Below are positions 46,448 to 58,701 of a DNA stretch of 64,000 nucleotides, in pieces; position 1 is the first letter of the stretch, and each line of letters opens with the position of its first letter. A program made the position numbers and the translations under genes. The notes beneath the pieces were generated by a model. It saw nothing but the letters and a program-made list of their open reading frames with translations, made no database searches and had not been told where the DNA came from. Source of the DNA: Zeimonas arvi (GTDB lineage: Bacteria > Pseudomonadota > Gammaproteobacteria > Burkholderiales > Burkholderiaceae_E); NCBI RefSeq assembly GCF_008039575.1, contig NZ_VDUY01000002.1, forward strand, positions 124,001 through 188,000. The letters run 5' to 3'.

Positions 46448-46899
46448 GCACCCGGCCCGACACCAAGGCGGTGCTGCCGCCGATTCCCGCCAAGCGCTAC
46501 TTCACGATCGGCGAGGTCAGCGAGCTGTGCGGGGTCAAGCCGCACGTGCTGCGCTACTGGGAGCAGGAGTTCACCCAGCTCAAGCCCATGAAGCGGCGCG
46601 GCAACCGCCGCTACTACCAGCACCACGAGGTGTTGCTGGTGCGGCGCATTCGCGAGCTGCTCTACGAGCAGGGCTTCACCATCAGTGGCGCGCGCAACCG
46701 GCTCGGCGAGTTGCAGGCACGCTCGCGCGCCGGCAACGGCACCGAGGCCGGCCCGCAGGCCGACGGCGCCGCGCGGGGCGAAGGGGCCACTGGCGGTTCC
46801 AACGCCGATTCGCCGCTCGACACGGCCGCCTTGCGCGCCGATCTCGAGCAGGCCCTGGCCATTCTGGAAGGGCAGGCCGGAGAGGCTTCGCGAACCTGA
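46444..46899 (+). CDS. MerR-family transcriptional regulator
   Basis: A 151-residue protein. A MerR-type winged helix domain (residues 19-90) shows [25 protein letters not shown] and [19 protein letters not shown]. The C-terminal part is a short Gly/Ala-rich linker and a helix ([16 protein letters not shown]), with no effector-binding or metal-ligand cysteines. This short type is common beside ihfA in beta- and gammaproteobacteria; target genes are unknown. TTG at 46444 overlaps the ihfA stop (TTGA). GTG at 46471 is an alternative. Confidence 0.88.
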   Translation: MSTRPDTKAVLPPIPAKRYFTIGEVSELCGVKPHVLRYWEQEFTQLKPMKRRGNRRYYQHHEVLLVRRIRELLYEQGFTISGARNRLGELQARSRAGNGTEAGPQADGAARGEGATGGSNADSPLDTAALRADLEQALAILEGQAGEASRT

Positions 46900-46905
46900 T
46901 ATACT
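46900..46905 (+). promoter_or_regulatory. -10 element of tRNA-Pro
   Basis: TATACT lies 9 bp before the tRNA 5' end, overlapping the spacing after merR. It is the same hexamer as at the other two tRNA genes of the window. Confidence 0.5.
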
Positions 46906-46912
46906 CCGCGGC

Positions 46913-46991
<79 letters not shown>

Positions 46992-46996
46992 AATCG

Positions 46997-47036
46997 AAGG
47001 GCCAGCTCCCGCAAGGGGCTGGCCCTTTGTCTTTTT
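46997..47036 (+). terminator. Intrinsic terminator after tRNA-Pro
   Basis: AAGGGCCAGCTCCC pairs with GGGGCTGGCCCTT (one bulge) across a GCAA loop and is followed by TGTCTTTTT. It separates the tRNA from the DAHP synthase gene. Confidence 0.85.
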
Positions 47037-47059
47037 GCGCGTAAACCGGAGACGGCGAG

Positions 47060-48199
47060 TTGAACCGCATCGACGACCCCCTTCACGATCGCGAGACCGG
47101 ATCGGTCGATTCCACGCTCGACACCACCCGGATCGACGACGTGCGGATCCGCGCGGTGCGCCCGCTGATCTCTCCTGCCTTGCTGCTCGACGATCTCCCG
47201 GTGCCCGACGAGGCCCTCGCGCTGATCGAGCGCAGGCGCGCGGAGATCGCCGACATCCTGGGCGGCCGCGACGATCGCCTGCTCGCGGTGGTCGGACCCT
47301 GCTCGATCCACGACCGGGACGAAGCGATCGAGTATGCGCACCGGCTGAAGGCAACCGCCGATGCCCTGTCCGCCGACGTCCTGCTCGTGATGCGGGTCTA
47401 CTTCGAGAAGCCGCGCACCACGCTGGGCTGGAAGGGATACATCAACGACCCGCGACTCGATGGCAGCTTTCGCATCAACGAGGGCCTGCGCCGGGCGCGC
47501 GAGCTCTTGCTCGATCTCGCGAGCCTGGGCCTGGCCACCGGCACCGAGTTCCTCGACCTGCTGAGCCCGCAGTACATTGCCGACCTGGTCTCCTGGGGCG
47601 CCATCGGCGCGCGCACCACCGAGAGCCCCAGTCACCGCCAGCTCGCCTCGGGGCTGTCCTGCCCGATCGGATTCAAGAACGGCACCGACGGCGATGTGCA
47701 GGTCGCGGCGGACGCGATCGTGGCGGCCCGCGCGAGCCACGCCTTCATGGGCATGACGAAGATGGGCCAGGCCGCGATCTTCGAGACCCGCGGCAACGAG
47801 GCCACACACGTGATCCTGCGCGGCGGCAAGCATGGGCCGAACTGCGACGCCGCCGGCGTCGACGCGGCCTGCGCGGCGCTGCGCAAGGCCGGCTTGTCCG
47901 AGCGCGTCATGGTGGATTGCTCGCATGCCAATTCCGCCAAGCAGCCGCTGCGGCAGATCGACGTGGCGGAAGATCTCGCCGGCCGGATCGCAGCCGGCGA
48001 CCGGCGCGTGGCCGGGGTGATGCTCGAGAGCCACCTGGAGGCCGGCCGGCAGGATCTCGCTCCCGGTGTCCCGCTGAAACGAGGGCTCTCGATCACCGAT
48101 GCCTGCATCGGATGGACGCAGACCGAGCCGCTGCTGCTGCGTCTGGCCGAGGCGGTCCGGCAGCGCCGGCGAGCCGGCGCTGCGCCTGGCGTCGCGTGA
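47060..48199 (+). CDS. aroG: 3-deoxy-7-phosphoheptulonate synthase (class I DAHP synthase, AroG type)
   Basis: A 379-residue enzyme that condenses phosphoenolpyruvate and erythrose 4-phosphate, the first shikimate-pathway step. Class I signatures include VVGPCSIHDRDEAIEYA (metal-ligand Cys), MRVYFEKPRTTLGWKG, GARTTESPSHRQLASGLS, GFKNGTDG and DCSHANSAKQP. Allosteric specificity (Phe, Tyr or Trp) cannot be fixed by eye, so the symbol is approximate. TTG at 47060 is the start used; it has CCGGAG upstream, and there is no nearby ATG. The N-terminus is about 23 residues longer than E. coli AroG. The stop overlaps the next gene (GTGA). Confidence 0.93.
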   Translation: MNRIDDPLHDRETGSVDSTLDTTRIDDVRIRAVRPLISPALLLDDLPVPDEALALIERRRAEIADILGGRDDRLLAVVGPCSIHDRDEAIEYAHRLKATADALSADVLLVMRVYFEKPRTTLGWKGYINDPRLDGSFRINEGLRRARELLLDLASLGLATGTEFLDLLSPQYIADLVSWGAIGARTTESPSHRQLASGLSCPIGFKNGTDGDVQVAADAIVAARASHAFMGMTKMGQAAIFETRGNEATHVILRGGKHGPNCDAAGVDAACAALRKAGLSERVMVDCSHANSAKQPLRQIDVAEDLAGRIAAGDRRVAGVMLESHLEAGRQDLAPGVPLKRGLSITDACIGWTQTEPLLLRLAEAVRQRRRAGAAPGVA

Positions 48200-48693
48200 A
48201 CCGGGAGCGAGACGCCGATCGCGCGCCGGGCGGGCCCCGCGCGCGGCCCGGGGGCCGTCTACGCGCGATCTCGCTCGCAGTCCTCTGCCTGACCTGCCTG
48301 CCGCAACCGCTCTCGGCCAGGGAGCAAGGTGCTGCCGGATCCGCGAAGCCCGTGCAGCCGCTCCCGCCGCTGACCGGCCGCTGGGCCGTTCGAATCGTCC
48401 AGCCCGCCAGCGGCTGCGACTGGATCGGCGAGGTCCGCCTGAACGATCGGTCCGCCGTGCTGACCGGCGAGGGCGCTGCGAGCGCCACGAAAGCCTCGCG
48501 CGACCCGCGCCGCTGCCCACCCCTGAAGGGTGAGGTGAATGGCTCCGTGCGCGGCGAGGTCGTCCGCTTCGGCTTCGCCACGGGCCGCCTCGGCAAGGCC
48601 GAGTTCGAAGGCCGGCTCGTGAAGCAGGGCAGGGAGATGCACGGCAGCTGGACCGCTCGATCGGCTGCGGGCCAGTGGGCCGCGGCTCGCTGA
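48196..48693 (+). CDS. Small exported hypothetical protein
   Basis: A 165-residue protein not recognised as a known family. GTG at 48196 overlaps the aroG stop (GTGA), so it is probably co-translated. After an Arg-rich n-region comes a hydrophobic segment (AISLAVLCLTCLPQPLSA) with likely signal-peptidase cleavage near residue 41. The mature part looks like a beta-rich domain with two cysteines (CDWIGEV and RRCPPLKGEV) that could form a disulphide. Repeated short G/V/R strands (GSVRGEVVRFGFATGRLGKAEFEGRLVKQG) suggest a lipocalin-like or barrel fold. Codon usage matches neighbours, so I take it as a real gene. Confidence 0.7.
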   Translation: MNRERDADRAPGGPRARPGGRLRAISLAVLCLTCLPQPLSAREQGAAGSAKPVQPLPPLTGRWAVRIVQPASGCDWIGEVRLNDRSAVLTGEGAASATKASRDPRRCPPLKGEVNGSVRGEVVRFGFATGRLGKAEFEGRLVKQGREMHGSWTARSAAGQWAAAR

Positions 48694-48722
48694 GCGAACC
48701 CGGCGCGCCGCTCCCGGCTTCT

Positions 48723-51700
48723 CTACGCTGACTCGGCGATCAGTCGCTCGACCGGCCGCGATACCGGCTGATCCAGCCCCAGACGCCCCAGCAGCTCGCG
48801 CTCTCGACGCTTCGCTGCGACGAGATTGCGCAGCTTGACCTGGCCGTATCCGCGGATCGAGCGCGGCAGCGAAGCGACTTCCACGGCCAGCGCCATTGGT
48901 TCGTCCAGGCCGAGCCGGTCGGACGAAGCGGCGGCCAGGTCGGACAGGCGAGCGAGCAGGCCATCGATCATCGCGGCATAGTCGACGGGCAGCGCCCGTT
49001 CGATGCGACGCTCGCGCGTGTGCCCGAAGGGATCGACTGCAGTTCCGCGCAATCGGCGAAGGGCTGCTAGCGCGCCGAGCAGCGGGAATGCCCAGGCTCC
49101 CAGCCTCAGCTTGCGCGGCGGCCCGTCACGACCCGGGCGTGCGAGCAGCGGCGGCGCCAGGTGCAAGGTCAGCGAGAAGCGGCCTTCGAACTGTGCCTCG
49201 ATCGCCTGCCGGAAGTCGTCCGACGCATGCAGCCGGGCGACCTCGTATTCGTCCTTGTACATCGACAGCCTGGCGTAGCTCCGGGCAACGGCCGGCGCGA
49301 GGACCAGCGCCTCGCCCGGTGCGCGCAGGCGAGTCTCGAGCGCGACCGTCCGCTCCACCAGGCTGCGCCAGCGGCCCGCCAGGTGCGCGTTCTGGTAGGC
49401 GACCAGCTCCGACTCCAGGCGCGCGAGCAAGGCGTCGAGCGGGATGTCGTCCTCGGCCTCGCACCGGGCGTGCCGCGCGACAAGGCCCGGACGCCCCAGC
49501 GCCTCGTCGAGCCAGACCGGATCTGCCGCAGCGAGCCGGCCGAGCCGGAATGCGAGGAGATTGGAGTCGACGGCCACGCGGTTCAGTTCGATCGCCTTCT
49601 CGATCGCCTCCCAACCCACCGGCACGATTCCCCGCTGCCAGGCGAAACCCAGCATCACGACGTTCGCCGCCATCGCGTCGCCCAGCGCCGCCTCGGCAAT
49701 CGCTCGGGCGTCGCACAGGTCCGGACCGCCGCCGGCCGCCTTGGCGAGCTTGTCGAGCAAGGCCGACAGCGGCATGTCCGCATCCGGATCCCTCAGCTGC
49801 GCGGCGATCGGGGCCGCAGCCAGGTTCGCGACGATCCGCGTGCGGCCTCGGCTGACCGTCTGCAGGGCATCGTCGCCGGCGGCCACGACCAGGTCGCAGG
49901 CCAGCACTGCGTCGGCCTGCCGGGCGTCGATCCGCGCCTGGTTCAACGCGCCGGCATTCGCGGCGATGCGCACGTGCGACAGCACGCTGCCGCCTTTCTG
50001 CGCGAAGCCGGTGAAATCGAGCACCGACGCATGCCTAGCCTCGAGATGCGCGGCCATGGCGACCAGCGCACCGACGGTCACCACGCCGGTGCCGCCGACC
50101 CCTGCCACCAGCAGGTCGTAGGGGCCCTGCGATGCAGGCGGCCCGGCCTGAGGCAAGGCGGCGAGGCGCTGCGCCAGGCGCTCGCGATCGATCGACCGCC
50201 CGGGCCGGCGCAGTCGCGCGCCGCGCACTGACACGAAGCTCGGGCAGAACGCATCGGCGCATCGCAAGTCCATGTTGCACGACGACTGGTCGATCCGCCG
50301 CTTGCGTCCGGTCGGCGTGTCCACGGGCACCACCGACAGGCAGTTGGAGATCCGGCCGCATTCCCCGCATCCGTCGCAGACGGCCTCGTTGATGATCAGG
50401 CGCGATGGCGCAGCGGAGTGTTCGCCACGCTTGCGCCGGCGGCGCTTCTCGGCCGCGCAGACCTGAACGTAGATCAGGGCGGAGACGCCGGGCAGCTCGC
50501 GAAGCTCGCGCTGGACCGCGTCGAGCGCGGCGCGCGGGTGAAAGCTGACGCCGGGTGGAAAGCCGGCTTTCACCGGAGCCAGTTCATCGGGCTCCTCGGC
50601 GACGACGGCGATGCGCGCCACCCCTTCGGCCCGGAGCTGGCGGGCGATCGCGTCGGCCGTCGCCACGCCGTCGGGCGGCTGCCCGCCCGTCATCGCCACC
50701 GCGTCGTTGACCAGGATCTTGAAGGTGATCCGACCCTTCGCCGCGACCGCCTGGCGCACCGCCAGCACGCCGGAATGCAGCCAGGTGCCGTCGCCCAGGT
50801 TCTGGAACACGTGCGGCGTCGCGGTGAAGCGCGAATGCGCGAGCCAATCGACGCCTTCCCCGCCCATCTGGGTCACGCCGGCCGTGTCGCGGTCCATCCA
50901 CATCGCCATCGCGTGACAGCCGATTCCCGACTGGGCCCGGGACCCGGCCGGCACCACGGTCGAGGTGTTGTGAGGACAACCGGAGCAGAAGTGCGGCACC
51001 CGCGTCCAGTGATCGGCGGGGTGCGGCGACAGCGGGGACGCAAGCAGCCCGGCGACCAGCGATCGACGATCGAGGGCGGGGCGATGCCGGGCCAGCCAGT
51101 CGGCCAGCACCGGCAGCAGGCGCGACGGGCGCAACTCGTCGACTTCGGGCAGAAGCGGCCGGCCGTCGGTCGAGGTCTTGCCGAGGATCGACGGACGGGA
51201 TCCGGGCGGCGCGCCGTAGAGCAGGGCGCGCATCTGCTGCTCGACCACGCCGCCTTTCTCCTCGACGACGAGCACCTCGGCGAGGCCGCGCGCGAAGGCC
51301 CGCATGCGCGCCGGCTCGATCGGGAAGGCGAGCCCGACCTTGTAGAGCCTCACGCCGGCGCGGGCGAGATCGTCGAGACCCAGGCCGATCCTGCGCAAGG
51401 CCTCCAGCAGGTCGGGATGAGCCTTGCCGCAGGTGACGATTCCCAGGCTCGCGCCCGGCGGCGCGCAGATCATGCGGTCGATCGGGTGCGCGGCGGCGAA
51501 CTCGCGCACCGCGTCCAGTCGCGCGGCCATCCGCGCCTCGATCGCAAGCCCCGGCCGGTCGTCGGCGCGGTAGTGCAAGGGGGCCCCCTCGCCGGTGCCG
51601 CGACACGGGACGCCGACCGGGAGTTCCAGCGTGTCCAGATCCACGGTGGCTGCGCTCTCGACGACCTCGGAGATCGCCGTCATGCCCACCCACGCGCCCG

Positions 51701-52313
51701 AGTGGCGGGACAGCGCCCAGCCGTGCAGGCCGAACTCGAGCAGCTCGGCCACGTTCGCTGGACTGAGCACCGGCATTCGCCACGACATCATCGTGAGCTC
51801 GCTCTGGTGCCCCATCGAGGAGGACACGCAGCCGTGATCGTCGCCGGCCACGACCAGCACCCCGCCGTTCGGCGAAGCGCCGCGCGCATGGCCGTGCTTC
51901 AGCGCATCGGCGGCACGGTCGACACCCGGGCCCTTGCCGTACCAGAGCCCGAACGCGGCCCGGCGCGTTCGCGCGGGGTCGCTCTCCACCTGCTGGGAGC
52001 CCAGCACCGCGGTGGCCGCGAGCTCCTCGTTGATGGCCGGCAGGAAGTGGACGTTCGATCGCGCCAGCGCCTCGGCAGCCACCCAGAGCTGCCTGTCGTA
52101 GCCACCGAGCGGCGAGCCTCGGTAGCCGCTGACGAAGCCCGCCGTGCCGAGCCCGCGCGCTTCGTCGAGCTCGCGTTGCATCAAGGGCAGACGGACCAGC
52201 GCCTGGATGCCGCTCAGGAAGATCGTGCCGGACTTCGCGAACAGGGCGTCCTCCAGGCTGGCACGACGGCGGATCAAGCCAGGCGCTGCGGAAGGGACTT
52301 CGGGCGCGTTCAT
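48723..52313 (-). CDS. Indolepyruvate ferredoxin oxidoreductase, fused alpha-beta form
   Basis: A 1196-residue fusion. The N-terminal two-thirds is a thiamine-diphosphate 2-oxoacid oxidoreductase (IorA-like) with GYRGSPLGGYD and the TPP site around VPHFCSGCPHNTS and DGTWLHSG. A cysteine-rich iron-sulphur segment (CDGCGECGRISNC then CNMDLRCADAFCP) follows at about residues 640-690. The C-terminal third is the gamma-type domain (GVGGTGVVTVGALVAMAAHLE). It should convert arylpyruvates from aromatic amino-acid transamination to aryl-acetyl-CoA. ATG at 52313 was chosen; GTG at 52346 would add 11 residues. The divergent Lrp-type gene probably regulates it. Confidence 0.9.
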   Translation of the reverse strand: MNAPEVPSAAPGLIRRRASLEDALFAKSGTIFLSGIQALVRLPLMQRELDEARGLGTAGFVSGYRGSPLGGYDRQLWVAAEALARSNVHFLPAINEELAATAVLGSQQVESDPARTRRAAFGLWYGKGPGVDRAADALKHGHARGASPNGGVLVVAGDDHGCVSSSMGHQSELTMMSWRMPVLSPANVAELLEFGLHGWALSRHSGAWVGMTAISEVVESAATVDLDTLELPVGVPCRGTGEGAPLHYRADDRPGLAIEARMAARLDAVREFAAAHPIDRMICAPPGASLGIVTCGKAHPDLLEALRRIGLGLDDLARAGVRLYKVGLAFPIEPARMRAFARGLAEVLVVEEKGGVVEQQMRALLYGAPPGSRPSILGKTSTDGRPLLPEVDELRPSRLLPVLADWLARHRPALDRRSLVAGLLASPLSPHPADHWTRVPHFCSGCPHNTSTVVPAGSRAQSGIGCHAMAMWMDRDTAGVTQMGGEGVDWLAHSRFTATPHVFQNLGDGTWLHSGVLAVRQAVAAKGRITFKILVNDAVAMTGGQPPDGVATADAIARQLRAEGVARIAVVAEEPDELAPVKAGFPPGVSFHPRAALDAVQRELRELPGVSALIYVQVCAAEKRRRRKRGEHSAAPSRLIINEAVCDGCGECGRISNCLSVVPVDTPTGRKRRIDQSSCNMDLRCADAFCPSFVSVRGARLRRPGRSIDRERLAQRLAALPQAGPPASQGPYDLLVAGVGGTGVVTVGALVAMAAHLEARHASVLDFTGFAQKGGSVLSHVRIAANAGALNQARIDARQADAVLACDLVVAAGDDALQTVSRGRTRIVANLAAAPIAAQLRDPDADMPLSALLDKLAKAAGGGPDLCDARAIAEAALGDAMAANVVMLGFAWQRGIVPVGWEAIEKAIELNRVAVDSNLLAFRLGRLAAADPVWLDEALGRPGLVARHARCEAEDDIPLDALLARLESELVAYQNAHLAGRWRSLVERTVALETRLRAPGEALVLAPAVARSYARLSMYKDEYEVARLHASDDFRQAIEAQFEGRFSLTLHLAPPLLARPGRDGPPRKLRLGAWAFPLLGALAALRRLRGTAVDPFGHTRERRIERALPVDYAAMIDGLLARLSDLAAASSDRLGLDEPMALAVEVASLPRSIRGYGQVKLRNLVAAKRRERELLGRLGLDQPVSRPVERLIAESA

Positions 52314-52458
52314 CTCCGGACTCGACGGGCGGCCTGACGCGAACACTGGATTGGAAACATGCTATGCCCGCAGGAACACAGCGATCGTGCGAAGCACGCA
52401 CAATATCGGCCTGTCGGCGCACGATTCATGTACTGTGCTAGCAAATGGAGAACGGTTC

Positions 52459-52929
52459 ATGCTCGAACTCGATCGCATCGACCTGCAATTGCTCGACGCG
52501 CTCCAGCGCGACGGCCGCGCCACGAACCAGGCCCTCGGCGAGCGTGTCCACCTGTCCGCCTCGCAGATCAGCCGACGCATCCAGCGCCTGCAGGACAGCG
52601 GGCTGCTCGGACAGTGCGTGACCCTCCTTCCTGCCGCCCGGATCGGACTGACCGTGACCGCCTTCACTCGCGTCTCGCTGGAGCGTCACGGCGAGGGGCG
52701 CAACGATGCCTTCGACGCAGCGGTGCAGGCGATGCCCGAAGTGCTCGAGTGCCACTCGGTGACCGGCCCGTACGACTACCTGCTGCGGATCGTCGCGGCG
52801 GACCTGGAGTCCTTCGCGCGGTTCATGATGAACCGCCTCATGCGGTTGCCCGGCGTGCGCAGCGTGGAGTCGAGCGTGGTCCTGCAGGAGATCAAGCGAA
52901 CGACCGCGCTGCCGCTGGGGCAGGCCTAG
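52459..52929 (+). CDS. Lrp/AsnC-family transcriptional regulator
   Basis: A 156-residue regulator. The N-terminal helix-turn-helix (DRIDLQLLDALQRDGRATNQALGERVHLSASQISRRIQRLQDSGLL) is followed by the RAM/AsnC ligand-binding domain (about 65-145) with GPYDYLLRIVAADLESFARFM. ATG at 52459 begins MLELDRIDLQLL. It is transcribed away from the indolepyruvate oxidoreductase gene with a 145-bp shared control region, so that gene is its likely target and an aromatic amino acid a likely ligand; both are inferences. Confidence 0.93.
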   Translation: MLELDRIDLQLLDALQRDGRATNQALGERVHLSASQISRRIQRLQDSGLLGQCVTLLPAARIGLTVTAFTRVSLERHGEGRNDAFDAAVQAMPEVLECHSVTGPYDYLLRIVAADLESFARFMMNRLMRLPGVRSVESSVVLQEIKRTTALPLGQA

Positions 52930-52968
52930 ACCGCCTGCAGGGCTCGGCGTCGGGCTCGCCCGGCCCCG

Positions 52969-52974
52969 TATAAT
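52969..52974 (+). promoter_or_regulatory. -10 element of purL
   Basis: TATAAT, a perfect consensus hexamer in a GC-rich context, lies 27 bp upstream of the purL start. No -35 is recognisable at 17 bp. Confidence 0.5.
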
Positions 52975-53001
52975 CGCGGATTACCTTCCGCTCGTCCCAC
53001 C

Positions 53002-56000
53002 ATGTCCGCCTACCTGACGCTCCCGGGACAGCCGGCGCTGTCCGAGTTCCGTCTCTCGCGCCTTCTCGACCGCCTTCGCCAGATCGACGTCCGGGTCGTC
53101 GGCATCGATGCGCACTACGTTCACTACGTCTGGGCCGACCGGCCGCTGACCAACGACGAGCAGGCCCGCCTGGTCGCGCTGCTCGATGCGCCGTCGGACC
53201 TCGGCGATCGCGGCGCAGGCGCCCGGATCGACGAGCGCGCGCCCCGGCTGTGGGTGGTGCCGCGCATCGGCACCGTGTCGCCGTGGGCGAGCAAGGCCAC
53301 CGACATCGCGCACAACTGCGGCATGGTCCACGTGCACCGGATCGAGCGCGGCCTGGTCTACGCGATCGAGCCGCGCGGCGGGCTGCTGGCCGGCCTCACC
53401 GGCAAGCGCGACTTCGACGCGGCCGACCTCGCGATCCTCGGCGCCGCGCTGCACGACCGGATGACCGAGTCGCTGCTGCTGGCGGCGCCCGAACCGGCCA
53501 GGCTCTTCGAGTCCCTGCCCGGCAAGCCGATGCAGCGCATCCCGGTGGGCAAGGAAGGCCGCGCGGCGCTCGAGCGCGCCAACCGCGAGCTGGGGCTTGC
53601 GCTGTCCGACGACGAGATCGACTACCTGCTCGAGGCCTTCGGCCAGGCCGGGCGCGACCCGAGCGACGTCGAGCTGATGATGTTCGCGCAGGCCAACTCC
53701 GAGCACTGCCGCCACAAGATCTTCAACGCCAGCTGGACCGTCGACGGCGCCGAGCAGGACACCTCGCTGTTCGGAATGATCCGCAGCACGCACGCGGCCA
53801 ATCCGCGCGGCACCGTGGTCGCCTATTCGGACAACGCGGCCATTCTCGAAGGCGGTCCGGCCAGGCGCTTCCAGTCGCGGCCCGATGGCAGCTACCGGGC
53901 CGAACAGGGCCTGATCCACAGCCTGCTGAAGGTCGAAACGCACAACCACCCGACCGCGATCGCGCCATTCCCGGGCGCGGCCACCGGGGCGGGCGGAGAG
54001 ATCCGCGACGAGGGTGCCACCGGTCGCGGCTCGCGGCCGAAGTTCGGGCTGACCGGCTTCACCGTGTCCAACCTGAACATCGACGGATTCGTCCAGCCCT
54101 GGGAGAACGCCGCCGACGTGACCGCGCCGCTCGCCGATCGCGACCCGGCCGCTCCGGAGAGCCAGCGGCCCTACGGCGCGCCGTCGCGGATCGCCACGCC
54201 GCTGCAGATCATGATCGAAGGCCCGATCGGCGGCGCGGCCTTCAACAACGAGTTCGGCCGCCCGAACCTGGCCGGCTACTTCCGCACCTACGAGCAGAAC
54301 GTGGCCGGGCTGGTGCGCGGCTATCACAAGCCGATCATGATCGCCGGCGGGGTCGGCAGCATCGACGCGCGGCACACCGCCAAGCACGGCCTGCCGGTCG
54401 GCACGCTGCTCATCCAGCTGGGCGGCCCGGGCATGCGGATCGGCCTGGGTGGCGGCGCGGCCTCCAGCATGGGCGCCGGCACCAACACCGCCGAGCTCGA
54501 CTTCGACTCGGTCCAGCGCGGCAACCCCGAGATCCAGCGCCGCGCGCAGGAAGTGCTCGACCGCTGCCAGGCGCTCGGCGACGCCAACCCCATCCTGTCG
54601 ATCCACGACGTGGGCGCGGGCGGCCTGTCCAACGCCTTCCCCGAGATCGTCCACGGCGCCGATCGCGCGGCGCGCTTCGACCTGGCCCGCGTGCCGGTCG
54701 AGGAGACCGGCATGTCGCCGGCCGAAATCTGGTGCAACGAATCGCAGGAGCGCTATGTGCTCGCGATCGCGCCGGAATCCCTGCCGGCCTTCCACGCGAT
54801 GTGCGAGCGCGAGCGCTGCCCCTACGCGGTGGTCGGCACCGTCTCCGGCGACCGGCAGCTGATCGTCGAGAAATCCGACGGCGGCGGCGACGAGGTCGGC
54901 CACCCGGTCGACATGCCGATCGACGTGCTGCTCGGCAAGCCGCCGCGCATGCACCGCGATGGCCAGCGCCGCGCCCGCGCGCTGCCGGCGGTCGACGCCG
55001 CCGGTTTCCAGCTGGCCGACATCGCCGAGCGCGTGTTGCGCCTGCCGGCGGTCGCCTCGAAGGCCTTCCTGATCACGATCGGCGACCGCAGCGTGGGTGG
55101 CATGAGCTCGCGCGACCAGATGGTCGGCCCCTGGCAGGTGCCGGTGGCCGACTGCGCGGTCGGCCTGGTCGACTTCGAGTCTTGTCGCGGCGAGGCGCTG
55201 GCCATGGGCGAGCGCACGCCGCTGGCGGTCATCGACGCGGCCGCGGCCTCGCGGATGGCGGTCGGCGAGGCCATCACCAACATCGCGGCCGCACCGATCG
55301 AGGCGATCGACGCGATCAAGCTCTCGGCCAACTGGATGGCCGCCTGCGGCGATCCGGCCGAAGACGCCGACCTGTTCGACGCGGTGAACGCCTGCGCGTC
55401 GATGTGCCGCGAGCTCGGCATCTCGATCCCGGTCGGCAAGGATTCGCTGTCGATGCGCACCGTCTGGGACGAGGCCGGCGAGCGCCGCGAAGTGCGCGCC
55501 CCGACCTCGCTGATCGTCACCGCCTTCGCGCCGGTGACCGATGCGCGCCGCGTGCTCACGCCGCAGCTGCAGGCCTCCACCGACACCGCGCTGATCCTGC
55601 TCGACCTCGGCCAGGGACGGCAGCGCCTGGGGGGTTCCGCGTTCGCGCAGGTCACCCAGCAGATCGGCGGCGAGTCGCCCGACGTGGCCGAGCCGGCGCA
55701 GCTGGCGCGCTTCTTCTCGGCGATCCAGGCGCTGAACGCCGAGGGCCGGCTGCTGGCGTATCACGACCGCTCCGACGGCGGCCTGTTCGCCGCCGTCTGC
55801 GAGATGGCCTTCGCCGGGCGCTGCGGCGTGGCGGTCAACCTCGACCTGCTGACCATCGACCCGCATTCGGCCGACTGGGGCGACTACAAGATCCGCCCCG
55901 AGCAAGTCTCGGTGCAGCGCGACGAGCTCACCCTGAAGGCGCTGTTCAACGAGGAACTGGGCGCGGTGATCCAGGTGCCCGCGGCCGAGCGCGACGCGGT

Positions 56001-57060
56001 GATGGGCAAGCTGCGCGAGCTTGGCCTGTCCGCGCACGCGCACACGATCGGCAAGCCGCAGGACAAGGACGAGATCGCCTTCTACCGCGACGGCAAGTGC
56101 ATCTGGAGCGCGCCGCGCGCGCAGCTGCAGCGCACCTGGACCGAGACCAGCCACCGGATCGCCGCGCTGCGCGACAACCCCGACTGCGCGAAGGAAGAGT
56201 TCGACCGCCTGCTGCGCGAGAACGACCCCGGCCTGCACCTGAAGCTCGCCTTCGACCCGGGCGAGGACGTGACCGCGCCCCTCGTGGGCAAGGGCGCGCG
56301 CCCGCGCGTGGCCATCCTGCGCGAACAGGGCGTGAACAGCCACATCGAGATGGCGGCGGCCTTCGACCGGGCCGGCTTCGAGGCCTTCGACGTCCACATG
56401 ACCGACCTGATCGAGGGCCGTCACGACCTGGCCGGCTTCCGCGGGCTGGTGGCCTGCGGCGGCTTCTCCTACGGCGACGTGCTGGGGGCCGGCAGCGGCT
56501 GGGCGCGCTCCGTCTTGTTCAACGCGAAGCTGGCCGAGGCCTTCGCGCGCTTCTTCCAGCGCCCCGACACCTTCAGCCTGGGCGTGTGCAACGGCTGCCA
56601 GATGATGTCGCAGCTCAAGAGCATCATCCCCGGCGCGGAGCACTGGCCCGCCTTCCTGCGCAACCGCTCGGAGCAGTATGAGGCGCGGTTGTCGCTGGTC
56701 GAGGTGCTGGATTCGCCGTCGCTCCTGTTCCGCGGCATGGCCGGCAGCCGCATCCCGATCGTGGTGGCGCACGGCGAGGGCCGTGCGGCCTTCGCGAGCC
56801 CGGCTGCCGCGAAGGCCGCGATCCCCGCGATGCGCTTCATCGATCACGACGGCGCGCCGGCCGCCACCTATCCGGCCAACCCCAACGGCTCGCCGGACGG
56901 CCTGACCGCATTCACCACCGCCGACGGCCGGGCCACGATCCTGATGCCCCATCCGGAGCGCGTGTTCCGGACCATCCAGATGAGCTGGCGCGACCCCGCC
57001 CAGGGCGAGGACTCGCCGTGGATGCGGATCTTCCGCAACGCCCGCGTCTGGGTCGGCTGA
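53002..57060 (+). CDS. purL: Phosphoribosylformylglycinamidine synthase (large single-chain form)
   Basis: A 1352-residue enzyme of purine synthesis that makes FGAM from FGAR, glutamine and ATP. The N-terminal PurS-like and linker part is followed by the two ATP-binding synthetase halves ([68 protein letters not shown]). The C-terminal glutaminase has the nucleophile C1196 in [12 protein letters not shown] and the VAHGEGR histidine region. Length fits the proteobacterial single-chain type. The start is followed by [17 protein letters not shown], a usual N-terminus. An ABC-F gene follows after 13 bp. Confidence 0.97.
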   Translation: MSAYLTLPGQPALSEFRLSRLLDRLRQIDVRVVGIDAHYVHYVWADRPLTNDEQARLVALLDAPSDLGDRGAGARIDERAPRLWVVPRIGTVSPWASKATDIAHNCGMVHVHRIERGLVYAIEPRGGLLAGLTGKRDFDAADLAILGAALHDRMTESLLLAAPEPARLFESLPGKPMQRIPVGKEGRAALERANRELGLALSDDEIDYLLEAFGQAGRDPSDVELMMFAQANSEHCRHKIFNASWTVDGAEQDTSLFGMIRSTHAANPRGTVVAYSDNAAILEGGPARRFQSRPDGSYRAEQGLIHSLLKVETHNHPTAIAPFPGAATGAGGEIRDEGATGRGSRPKFGLTGFTVSNLNIDGFVQPWENAADVTAPLADRDPAAPESQRPYGAPSRIATPLQIMIEGPIGGAAFNNEFGRPNLAGYFRTYEQNVAGLVRGYHKPIMIAGGVGSIDARHTAKHGLPVGTLLIQLGGPGMRIGLGGGAASSMGAGTNTAELDFDSVQRGNPEIQRRAQEVLDRCQALGDANPILSIHDVGAGGLSNAFPEIVHGADRAARFDLARVPVEETGMSPAEIWCNESQERYVLAIAPESLPAFHAMCERERCPYAVVGTVSGDRQLIVEKSDGGGDEVGHPVDMPIDVLLGKPPRMHRDGQRRARALPAVDAAGFQLADIAERVLRLPAVASKAFLITIGDRSVGGMSSRDQMVGPWQVPVADCAVGLVDFESCRGEALAMGERTPLAVIDAAAASRMAVGEAITNIAAAPIEAIDAIKLSANWMAACGDPAEDADLFDAVNACASMCRELGISIPVGKDSLSMRTVWDEAGERREVRAPTSLIVTAFAPVTDARRVLTPQLQASTDTALILLDLGQGRQRLGGSAFAQVTQQIGGESPDVAEPAQLARFFSAIQALNAEGRLLAYHDRSDGGLFAAVCEMAFAGRCGVAVNLDLLTIDPHSADWGDYKIRPEQVSVQRDELTLKALFNEELGAVIQVPAAERDAVMGKLRELGLSAHAHTIGKPQDKDEIAFYRDGKCIWSAPRAQLQRTWTETSHRIAALRDNPDCAKEEFDRLLRENDPGLHLKLAFDPGEDVTAPLVGKGARPRVAILREQGVNSHIEMAAAFDRAGFEAFDVHMTDLIEGRHDLAGFRGLVACGGFSYGDVLGAGSGWARSVLFNAKLAEAFARFFQRPDTFSLGVCNGCQMMSQLKSIIPGAEHWPAFLRNRSEQYEARLSLVEVLDSPSLLFRGMAGSRIPIVVAHGEGRAAFASPAAAKAAIPAMRFIDHDGAPAATYPANPNGSPDGLTAFTTADGRATILMPHPERVFRTIQMSWRDPAQGEDSPWMRIFRNARVWVG

Positions 57061-57073
57061 ACCAAGAGAAGAG

Positions 57074-58693
<1,620 letters not shown>

Positions 58694-58701
58694 ACCGGCC
58701 C

